Shown here piece by piece: positions 8,150 to 13,797 of a stretch of 28,507 nucleotides of DNA. This stretch comes from JBBSVE01 sp038233815 (GTDB lineage: Bacteria > Pseudomonadota > Alphaproteobacteria > Rhodobacterales > Rhodobacteraceae): assembly GCA_038233815.1 (NCBI GenBank), contig JBBSVE010000024.1, positions 1-28,507 of the forward strand, in the 5' to 3' direction. The translations under genes and the position numbers were made by a program. Position 1 is the first letter of the stretch; every line of letters starts with the position of its first letter. A model generated the notes under the pieces. It did not search any database and had not been told where the DNA came from. It saw only the letters and a list, made by a program, of their open reading frames with translations.

Positions 8150-8177
8150 ACCTTAGGCATGCCGCGTTGCAGCGCAA
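8150..8177 (-). promoter_or_regulatory. Candidate pyc promoter and leader hairpin
   Basis: On the - strand, TTGCGC (8172-8177) and TAAGGT (8150-8155) are 16 bp apart and about 32 bp before the pyc ATG. Between them and the ribosome site a GGGCGC-AGGT-GCGCCC hairpin (8131-8146) would form in the leader. It suggests pyc is not solely dependent on MFS read-through. Confidence 0.35.
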
Positions 8178-8192
8178 GCGTTGCCTGCGGCG

Positions 8193-9719
8193 CTATTCGC
8201 CCTGTGGCACGATCCGGTTCCTGAGCGGAACTTCCTTCAGTATGAAGGCAAAGACAAAGGCGCAGACAGCGAGCCCGGCCACGATCCAGAAGATCGGGTG
8301 GATCGCGTGGACAATCGAGGTGGCGACTGTATCGCGGGTTTCGGGCGACAGGGTCGCCAGCATCTGGGGGCCGATCTCCCCCGAGAAGCTCTGCCCCGCG
8401 GCGCCCATCGACTGCGCCATGCGGGCCACGAACAATGCCCCGAACGCCGCCACGGCGAGCGAGCCGCCGATCTGGCGGAACATCACGCCCGCCGCCGTTG
8501 CGGTGCCCAGCATCGACTTCGGGACCGCGTTCTGCACCGCCGTCGTCACGACCGGAAAGATGCATCCCATCCCGGCCCCCATCGCCGCGATGTAGATCCC
8601 GAAGAGCCAGAGCGGCGTATCGCGCGCGATGGTGGAGAGGAGGAGCGCGCCCACCAGCATGAAGGTCGCCCCGAATTTGGGCAGCAGCTTGTAGCGTCCG
8701 GTGCGGCCCATGTAGCGCCCCGCGATGTTGGCGGCGGTCAGGATGCCCAGCGTCATCGGCACCAGCATCAGGCCCGACAGGGTGGGCGTCATGCCCTTCG
8801 AGATCTGCAGATAGAGCGGCAGGAACGTGATCGCCCCGAACATCCCCGCGCCGGAGATGAAGCCGATGGCGGATGTCATCAGGAACACGTTTTGCCCAAA
8901 CAGCTCCATCGGAATGATCGGCTCCGCCGCGCGCCGCTCGATCAGCACGAAGGCAACCGCGGACACGAGGCAGAGGGCGATCAGCGAGATCACCTCCCAC
9001 GAGGCAATGCCGAACGTGTGTCCCAAGGATGTCACGAGCGTCAGGCTCCCCAACGTCAGGCACAATGCCGCCGCCCCGGCCCAGTCGATCCGGTGCGCCG
9101 TCCGGCCCCCCTGCGGCGCGAAGCTGACGGCGAACATCGCCACCGCAACCGCGCCGAGCGGGATATTGATGTAGAAGATCCAGTGCCAGCTGAAGGACTC
9201 GACGAACCAACCGCCGATCAGCGGCCCAAGCACCGACGACAGCGAGAACACGCCCGCGAAAACGCCCTGCACCTTGCCGCGGTCGCGTGGCGCGATCACA
9301 TCGCCCACCACCGAAAGCGCCAGCACGAAAAGCCCGCCGCCCCCCAGTCCCTGCAACGTGCGCGACACGATGAGGAACCCCATCGACTGCGCCAGCCCGC
9401 ACAGCGCCGACCCGGTGAGGAACAGGGCGACGGAAATAAACACCATCCGCCGCCGCCCGTAGAGGTCGCCGAGCTTGCCATAGAGCGGCGCGGATATGGT
9501 CGAGGCGAGGATATAGGCAGTGACCACCCACGACAAATGGTCGAGCCCGCCCAGATCGGCCACGATCGTCGGCAGCGCCGTCGACACGATGGTCTGGTCC
9601 AGCGATGCCAGCAGCAACAGGATGCCGATGGATGCGATGACCAGGCGGATCGAACTCTTCTCCGGCGGAGATGCAGGTGTCGCCCGCTCGAGGTGTGCCG
9701 GTTCGCTGGTGACTGCCAT
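8193..9719 (-). CDS. MFS multidrug exporter, DHA2 (14-TM, EmrB/QacA-like)
   Basis: Proton-coupled inner-membrane exporter, probably of drugs or other amphipathic compounds. The 508-residue protein begins with a polar 25-residue tail and then has about 14 hydrophobic helices. Signature motifs are LDQTIVSTALPTI in helix 1 (DHA2 motif), GKLGDLYGRRR between helices 2 and 3 (motif A), and SSVLGPLIGGWF in helix 5 (motif C, antiporter). AAGGAA stands a few bases before the ATG at 9719. No membrane-fusion or TolC-like partner gene is adjacent, so a stand-alone QacA-type role is as likely as an EmrAB-type complex. The stop is 74 bases before pyc. Substrate cannot be predicted. Confidence 0.88.
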   Translation of the reverse strand: MAVTSEPAHLERATPASPPEKSSIRLVIASIGILLLLASLDQTIVSTALPTIVADLGGLDHLSWVVTAYILASTISAPLYGKLGDLYGRRRMVFISVALFLTGSALCGLAQSMGFLIVSRTLQGLGGGGLFVLALSVVGDVIAPRDRGKVQGVFAGVFSLSSVLGPLIGGWFVESFSWHWIFYINIPLGAVAVAMFAVSFAPQGGRTAHRIDWAGAAALCLTLGSLTLVTSLGHTFGIASWEVISLIALCLVSAVAFVLIERRAAEPIIPMELFGQNVFLMTSAIGFISGAGMFGAITFLPLYLQISKGMTPTLSGLMLVPMTLGILTAANIAGRYMGRTGRYKLLPKFGATFMLVGALLLSTIARDTPLWLFGIYIAAMGAGMGCIFPVVTTAVQNAVPKSMLGTATAAGVMFRQIGGSLAVAAFGALFVARMAQSMGAAGQSFSGEIGPQMLATLSPETRDTVATSIVHAIHPIFWIVAGLAVCAFVFAFILKEVPLRNRIVPQGE

Positions 9720-9831
9720 GGACTTTCCTTACCGTTTTTCTGCGCGCCGCGTCCAAACGGAACCGACCGGATCATAGGGCGCGACGGCTGGGGCACAATC
9801 CCGGAACGCCCCGGCACCCGCGCCGGACATG

Positions 9832-9857
9832 AAAACGGCCGCCCCGCAGGACGGCCG
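9832..9857 (-). terminator. Rho-independent terminator of the CHRD gene
   Basis: On the - strand a 9-bp stem (CGGCCGTCC/GGGCGGCCG, 9836-9857, one T-G pair) with a TGCG tetraloop is followed at once by TTTTC. It lies 28 bases after the CHRD stop codon. It isolates that gene from the MFS-pyc genes downstream. Confidence 0.85.
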
Positions 9858-9885
9858 GAACGTCGCGCGCCTGCTCAGACGGCGG

Positions 9886-10323
9886 TCACTTCGTGATCAT
9901 GACCTGCCCGCGATCCTCGCCCGACGGATTCTCGGCGGTGTGGATGTTGATATACCACATACCCGCCTCGACCTCCTTCATCTGCGACTGGGTCAGCTTC
10001 GCATTCCCGACGGCAGGCGATGTCAGCCCGGACTGATCACCGATGTTGACGACGACGGCCGCATCTTTCCCCGGCTCGGCGGGTCCGTGAAAGTGCATTC
10101 CTTTCGCATCCCCGCTGAGGCCGGAGAACTCGATCTGCCACGTCATCTCACCCGTGCCGGTGTCGAGCGTGCCCTTGGCCGTGCCCGTGGCCGCCGGAAC
10201 CTTCACGAGGGTCTTCGTTTCCTGCGCCTGATCGAGCGTTGCGGTCCAGGCAAGCGTGTCGGCCATTGCGGCCGTGCCGAGCGAAAGCGCCATCGCCGTG
10301 GAAAGTGCCAATCTGGTGAACAT
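9886..10323 (-). CDS. CHRD domain protein, secreted
   Basis: A 145-residue protein with an N-terminal Sec signal peptide: MFTRLALSTAMALSLGTAAMA, predicted cut after AMA at residue 21, giving a mature start of DTLAWTATL. The rest is one CHRD domain. Early beta strands are followed by GMHFHGPAEPGKDAAVVVNIG and then WYINIHTAENPSGEDRGQV, the family's closing Y-x-N-x-H-T...P-x-G-E-x-R-G-Q motif. CHRD domains were first described in the BMP-binding protein chordin. The function of bacterial ones is unknown. The frame opens at 10398, but the ATG at 10323 starts the signal peptide and has GAGGAGA eight bases before it. It is transcribed divergently from uvrD and ends in its own terminator. Confidence 0.85.
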   Translation of the reverse strand: MFTRLALSTAMALSLGTAAMADTLAWTATLDQAQETKTLVKVPAATGTAKGTLDTGTGEMTWQIEFSGLSGDAKGMHFHGPAEPGKDAAVVVNIGDQSGLTSPAVGNAKLTQSQMKEVEAGMWYINIHTAENPSGEDRGQVMITK

Positions 10324-10505
10324 GTCGAATGTCTCCTCGAATGAAGTGAAAAGCCTGTCGGCCGACGCGAAAGTCGGAGCCGCACTGTCCCAACGCAAAG
10401 AACGCGCCGGCGTTCCGGTGTCTTGGCACGCAGTCGCGACATTTCACAGAACGAAAACAGAACAACCCCTTTTCCCCCGGCATATCCGGCGCTATGATAA
10501 AGCTT

Positions 10506-12860
10506 ATGAGCAGCTTTTCCGACGAAGAGGCTTTCGAGGCCGCCCTCCCGCTCTCGCAGCGCGCCATGGCGGCGCGGCCGATGCCCTATCTCGATGATCT
10601 GAACCCCGCGCAGCGCGAGGCGGTGTTGGCCCTCGACGGGCCGGTCCTGATGCTCGCTGGCGCAGGCACCGGCAAGACCAAGGCGCTGACCTCGCGCATC
10701 GTGCATCTGCTGCGGACCGGGGCCGCGCGGCCCAACGAGATCCTGGCCGTCACTTTCACCAACAAGGCCGCGCGCGAGATGAAGGAGCGGGTGTCCCGAA
10801 TGATGGGCCATCCGGTCGAGGGGATGCCGTGGATGGGCACATTCCACTCCGTCTCCGTCAAGATCCTGCGTCGGCATGCGGAACTTGTGGGGCTGAAGTC
10901 GAGCTTCACGATCCTGGATACCGACGACCAGCTCCGGCTCCTGAAACAGCTGACCTCGGCGGCGGAGATCGACGACAAGCGGTGGCCCGCGCGGATGCTC
11001 GCCGGGCTGATCGACACGTGGAAGAACCGCGGCTGGACACCGGCGAAGGTGCCGTCCTCGGAAGCGTCGGCCTACAACAACCTCGGGACGGAGCTTTACG
11101 ACCAGTATCAGCGGCGCCTGCAGGCCCTGAACGCGGTCGATTTCGGCGACCTGCTGCTCCACACCGTCACGATCTTCCAGACCCACCCGGACGTGCTGGC
11201 GCAGTATCAACGGTGGTTCCGCTACGTCATGGTGGACGAGTATCAGGACACCAACGTCGCGCAATATCTCTGGCTTCGACTTCTGGCGCAGGCGCATCGC
11301 AACATCTGCTGCGTGGGCGACGACGACCAGTCGATCTACGGCTGGCGCGGGGCGGAGGTCGGCAACATCCTGCGGTTCGAGAAGGATTTTCCCGGCGCCG
11401 TCGTGATCCGGCTGGAACAGAACTACCGTTCCACCCCGCATATCCTCGCCGCCGCCTCGGGCGTGATCGCGGCGAACACCGGCCGTCTGGGCAAGACCCT
11501 CTGGACCGACCGGGAGGAGGGCGAGAAGCTCCGCCTCATCGGGCACTGGGACGGGGAGGAGGAGGCCCGCTGGATCGGCGAGGAGGTGGAGGCGCTGCAA
11601 CAGGGCCGGCGGGGGATCGGGGCCACCGGGCTCGACGACATGGCGATTCTCGTGCGCGCGTCCCATCAGATGCGCGCGTTCGAGGACCGCTTCCTGACCA
11701 TCGGCATGCCCTACCGCGTGATCGGCGGCCCCCGGTTCTACGAGCGGCAGGAGATCCGCGACGCGATGGCCTACTTCCGGCTCTCCGTCAGCCCCGCCGA
11801 CGATCTCGCGTTCGAGCGGGTGGTGAACACCCCGAAGCGTGGCCTAGGCGAAAAGGCCCGGCAGGACATCCAGCGCGCGGCACGCGGGGCAGGGGTGTCG
11901 CTGTTGGACGGCGCGCGTGGGCTGCTCGCGCAAAAGGGCATTGGCGGCAAGGGCGGGGGCCAGTTGCGTGCCTTCGTCGACGGTGCCGACCGCTGGCACC
12001 GCGAGACGCTGAAGGACAATTACAACCACATCGCGCTGGCCGAGACGATTCTTGAGGAAAGCGGCTACACCGCGATGTGGCAGAACGACAAGACGCCCGA
12101 GGCGCCGGGGCGGCTCGAGAACCTCAAGGAGCTGGTGAAGGCGCTGGAGCAGTTCGAGAACCTGCAGGGCTTTCTCGAACATGTCTCGCTCATCATGGAG
12201 AATGAGACCGAGGAAGCGACGGAGAAGGTCTCCATCATGACGCTCCATGCCGCCAAGGGGCTGGAATTTCCGGCCGTGTTCCTGCCCGGATGGGAAGACG
12301 GTCTGTTCCCGAGCCAGCGCAGTATGGACGAGAGCGGCACCAAGGGGCTTGAGGAAGAACGGCGGCTGGCCTACGTCGGCATCACCCGCGCCGAGCGGTT
12401 GGCTACGGTGTCGTTTGCCGCCAATCGCCGGGTTTACGGTCAATGGCAAAGCCAGATGCCGTCGCGCTTCATCGACGAACTGCCGGGCGAGCATGTCAAC
12501 GTGTTGACCCCGCCCGGCCTTTACGGCGGCGGTTTCGGGGCCGCCGGGATCGCGTCCAGCATCGAGGCGAAGGCGGCGTCGGCGGATGTCTACAACTCTC
12601 CCGGCTGGCGGCGGATGCAGGACCGGGCCGGCGCGCGTGGCATGGCCCAGCCGCAGGAGGCGCGCCACGTCACCATCGACATGACCGCGACCTCCGCCTT
12701 CACCGTGGGCGACCGGGTGTTCCACCAGAAGTTCGGCTACGGCGCGATCGAGGGGATCGAGGGCGACAAGCTCGACGTGACGTTCGAGAAGGCGGGAATG
12801 AAGAAGATCGTCGCGCGCTTCGTGGTGGCGGCGGACGGGGCGCAGGACGTGCCGTTCTGA
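10506..12860 (+). CDS. uvrD: ATP-dependent DNA helicase UvrD/PcrA (SF1A)
   Basis: A 3'-5' helicase for nucleotide-excision and mismatch repair and for clearing stalled complexes. The 784-residue protein has the full SF1A set: LNPAQREAV (Q motif), AGAGTGKTKAL (Walker A), TFTNKAAREMKERV (Ia), MGTFHS, VDEYQDTN (Walker B), VGDDDQSIYGWRGA (III), QNYRST (IV), IMTLHAAKGLEFPAVFLPGWEDGLFP (V) and EEERRLAYVGITRAE (VI). A C-terminal Tudor-like domain of the PcrA type follows (TVGDRVFHQKFGYGAIEGIEGDKLDVTFEKAG). An in-frame ATG at 10494 is possible. I prefer 10506 because relatives start with a short M-x-x-F-x-D-E tail, and because TATGAT at 10493-10498 could be a -10 box, making a leaderless start. No clear ribosome site precedes either codon. 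It converges on the RNA array. Confidence 0.93.
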   Translation: MSSFSDEEAFEAALPLSQRAMAARPMPYLDDLNPAQREAVLALDGPVLMLAGAGTGKTKALTSRIVHLLRTGAARPNEILAVTFTNKAAREMKERVSRMMGHPVEGMPWMGTFHSVSVKILRRHAELVGLKSSFTILDTDDQLRLLKQLTSAAEIDDKRWPARMLAGLIDTWKNRGWTPAKVPSSEASAYNNLGTELYDQYQRRLQALNAVDFGDLLLHTVTIFQTHPDVLAQYQRWFRYVMVDEYQDTNVAQYLWLRLLAQAHRNICCVGDDDQSIYGWRGAEVGNILRFEKDFPGAVVIRLEQNYRSTPHILAAASGVIAANTGRLGKTLWTDREEGEKLRLIGHWDGEEEARWIGEEVEALQQGRRGIGATGLDDMAILVRASHQMRAFEDRFLTIGMPYRVIGGPRFYERQEIRDAMAYFRLSVSPADDLAFERVVNTPKRGLGEKARQDIQRAARGAGVSLLDGARGLLAQKGIGGKGGGQLRAFVDGADRWHRETLKDNYNHIALAETILEESGYTAMWQNDKTPEAPGRLENLKELVKALEQFENLQGFLEHVSLIMENETEEATEKVSIMTLHAAKGLEFPAVFLPGWEDGLFPSQRSMDESGTKGLEEERRLAYVGITRAERLATVSFAANRRVYGQWQSQMPSRFIDELPGEHVNVLTPPGLYGGGFGAAGIASSIEAKAASADVYNSPGWRRMQDRAGARGMAQPQEARHVTIDMTATSAFTVGDRVFHQKFGYGAIEGIEGDKLDVTFEKAGMKKIVARFVVAADGAQDVPF

Positions 12861-12893
12861 CCCTCTACGCACTGGCCTGAACGCTGTGCACCG

Positions 12894-12937
12894 GAAACGA
12901 AAACGGCGGCGCGCGGGAGGAGGATGCGCGCCGCCGT
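12894..12937 (-). terminator. Intrinsic terminator of the DUF1127-RNA transcript
   Basis: A perfect 12-bp GC-rich stem with an 11-base loop (ATCCTCCTCCC on the - strand) is followed by TTTTCGTTTCC. It lies 33 bases past the uvrD stop on the opposite strand. It has no T-run on the + side, so it does not terminate uvrD by itself. Confidence 0.85.
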
Positions 12938-12977
12938 CTCGTGACGTCCGGCACCGGGAGGAGGTGGCACCGGACGT
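12894..12977 (-). ncRNA. CcsR/cuckoo-like small RNA, unit 4, with terminator
   Basis: The first hairpin is 12944-12977 (8 bp ACGTCCGG/CCGGACGT, a 2x2 internal loop and CC/GG; motif 12956-12964). The second is 12903-12937, 12 perfect pairs with motif 12915-12923, followed directly by TTTTCGTTT. The second hairpin therefore both displays the motif and ends the transcript. The linker to unit 3 contains GTCC-GAAA-GGGC (12989-13000). Confidence 0.8.
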
Positions 12978-13012
12978 TTCGGTAGAGCGCCCTTTCGGAC
13001 CCCTTGTGACGT

Positions 13013-13080
13013 GCGGCGACCCCGGGAGGAGGTGGAGCCGCCGCGTCAGCCGCTATCCCGGGAGGAGGTGGGACCGCGGC
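13013..13080 (-). ncRNA. CcsR/cuckoo-like small RNA, unit 3
   Basis: Two hairpins: 13049-13080 (GCCGC/GCGGC and CCC/GGG around an internal loop) and 13013-13044 (GCGGCG/CGCCGC and an inner CC/GG). The motif loops are at 13060-13068 and 13024-13032. The linker to unit 2 holds GGGCG-TTCG-CGCCC (13090-13103), a UUCG tetraloop on the - strand. Its 3' flank (GTCGCCGC...CAAGGG) resembles that of unit 2, pointing to tandem duplication. Confidence 0.8.
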
Positions 13081-13114
13081 GTCTCGGTCGGGCGCGAACG
13101 CCCTTGAAACTTGC

Positions 13115-13187
13115 GCGGCGACCCCCGGGAGGAGGTGGAGATCGCCGCCGGTGTCGTCCCGCCATACTGGGAGGAGGGGCCGGACGA
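13115..13187 (-). ncRNA. CcsR/cuckoo-like small RNA, unit 2
   Basis: Two hairpins: 13154-13187 (TCGTCC/GGACGA plus GCC/GGC inside, one C-C mismatch) and 13115-13148 (GCGGCGA/TCGCCGC plus an inner CC/GG). The motif loops are at 13169-13177 and 13127-13135. A 47-base linker with a GGGGCG-CTGA-CGCCCC hairpin (13203-13218) separates it from unit 1. Confidence 0.8.
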
Positions 13188-13234
13188 TACGTCGTCGGAA
13201 CGGGGGCGTCAGCGCCCCGCATCCCATGTCAGTC

Positions 13235-13301
13235 GCGGCGGCATCGGGGAGGAGGTCGATGCCGCCGCATTCACGCAAAGGCCCCGGGAGGAGGTGGGGC
13301 C
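13235..13301 (-). ncRNA. CcsR/cuckoo-like small RNA, unit 1 (nearest the DUF1127 gene)
   Basis: Read on the - strand, the unit starts 13 bases after the DUF1127 stop codon. It has a 6-bp hairpin (GGCCCC/GGGGCC, 13280-13301) and then a perfect 12-bp hairpin (13235-13268); each displays CCUCCUCCC in a 10-base loop. The layout matches the four homologous CcsR RNAs cut from the 3' region of a DUF1127 mRNA in Rhodobacter sphaeroides, as I recall them. The exact ends are not visible in the sequence and would be set by RNase cleavage in the linkers. Confidence 0.8.
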
Positions 13302-13314
13302 AAGGCGCGAAATC

Positions 13315-13530
13315 TCATTTCCCGTAGGCGGCCTCGCGGGCAACCTCGTGGATCATCGAACGGTGCATTCCCAGATCCATCAGATCGCGGTCGCTGAGAT
13401 TGCGGAGTTCGCCAAGCGTGACGTTGTAGACCCTGCGCTTGCGCGCGCGGTCCTGAACGGTTCTGACCAACGCGCCGAACCGGCCGCCAAGGCCGATCTC
13501 CGCGCTGTGGGTCGAATTTGCATAAGTCAT
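13315..13530 (-). CDS. ccaF1: DUF1127 small basic protein, CcaF1-like RNA-binding protein
   Basis: A 71-residue protein with a DUF1127 domain in its C-terminal half: RRVYNVTLGELRNLSDRDLMDLGMHRSMIHEVAREAAYGK, ending in the family's frequent YGK. The N-terminal part is polar, then basic (RTVQDRARKRR, about 23-33). In Rhodobacter sphaeroides the homologous gene in front of the CcsR RNAs encodes CcaF1, reported as an RNA-binding protein acting on CcsR maturation and RNA turnover; this role is transferred by synteny and motif. The ATG at 13530 has GTGAGG five bases upstream. The only downstream genes are the RNA units, so one transcript probably serves both. A general DUF1127 role in carbon or phosphate metabolism is the alternative. 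Confidence 0.85.
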   Translation of the reverse strand: MTYANSTHSAEIGLGGRFGALVRTVQDRARKRRVYNVTLGELRNLSDRDLMDLGMHRSMIHEVAREAAYGK

Positions 13531-13604
13531 AGTAGCCTCACTTCATTTCGGTGACCGGTTCTGGCCACCCTCACCGGACGCGGCGTATCCGCGCCGTTGG
13601 GTAG

Positions 13605-13634
13605 AAGATGGGCCGGTTGCTGCACCTGCACAAT
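13605..13634 (-). promoter_or_regulatory. Candidate heat-shock-sigma (RpoH) promoter of the DUF1127-RNA operon
   Basis: On the - strand, ATTGTGC (13628-13634) and GCCCATCTT (13605-13613) are 14 bp apart. They resemble the RpoH pattern CTTG...-N(13-15)-CCCCAT. Transcription would start near 13597, with a leader of about 67 bases. In Rhodobacter the homologous operon is RpoHI/RpoHII dependent, as I recall, which makes the match more credible than its sequence alone. Confidence 0.4.
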
Positions 13635-13694
13635 CCCCGCACTCTGCAATGCTGCCATGCAGCAAAGGCATGGCTGGGCGGCGCCGAAATACAT

Positions 13695-13722
13695 TTGTTA
13701 ACAAGAGTTAAGCCTATATTAT
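13695..13722 (+). promoter_or_regulatory. Candidate mrp promoter with two palindromes
   Basis: TTGTTA (13695-13700) and TATTAT (13717-13722) are 16 bp apart on the + strand, about 75 bp before mrp. The -35 lies in the palindrome TTGTTAACAA (13695-13704). The -10 lies in the perfect palindrome GCCTATA-T-TATAGGC (13712-13726). A bound repressor would cover the promoter. This is the most AT-rich spot in the region. Confidence 0.4.
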
Positions 13723-13797
13723 AGGCGCTGGCGAAATCTGCCTTGCGCATCCGCGCCATGGCGTCACGATGGGCGCCGGACCCCGAAAGGACACATC

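Larger units (their letters stand above)
12894..13301 (-). repeat. Array of eight CCTCCTCCC-loop hairpins
   Basis: CCTCCTCCC (GGGAGGAGG on the + strand) occurs eight times, at 12915, 12956, 13024, 13060, 13127, 13169, 13247 and 13286 (first base, + strand). Each copy lies in the loop of its own hairpin. The stems differ in sequence but all fold: 12 bp perfect at 12903-12937 and 13235-13268, 6 bp at 13280-13301, and stems with one or two internal mismatches elsewhere. The intervals 41, 68, 36, 67, 42, 78 and 39 alternate short and long, so the hairpins form four pairs. Conserved loops with changing but paired stems indicate selection on RNA structure. Confidence 0.95.

Noticed and set aside
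4711..8595. A + strand frame of 1294 codons opposite pyc
   Set aside because: His/Arg/Asp-rich composition typical of the complement of a GC-rich gene; no domain, and it lies entirely over pyruvate carboxylase and part of the MFS gene.
8119..9756. A single - strand frame of 1699 codons running through the MFS gene into pyc
   Set aside because: Upstream of 8118 the frame is a high-GC shadow of the MFS gene with no domain, while the MFS frame shows clear helices and motifs. The pyc start has its own GGAGG.
12894..13301. CRISPR array
   Set aside because: The repeat is only about 9 bases, lies in hairpin loops, and spacing alternates; there are no unique spacers of constant length and no cas genes.
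12886..13554. Open frames of 73-147 codons on both strands across the hairpin array
   Set aside because: They read through repeats whose spacing is not in phase with codons, have no credible starts and conflict with the structured RNA explanation.
13698..13711. CtrA-type site TTAA-N6-TTAA before mrp
   Set aside because: The recognised CtrA full site has a 7-base spacer; the 6-base spacing here and the surrounding palindromes make it a weak match.
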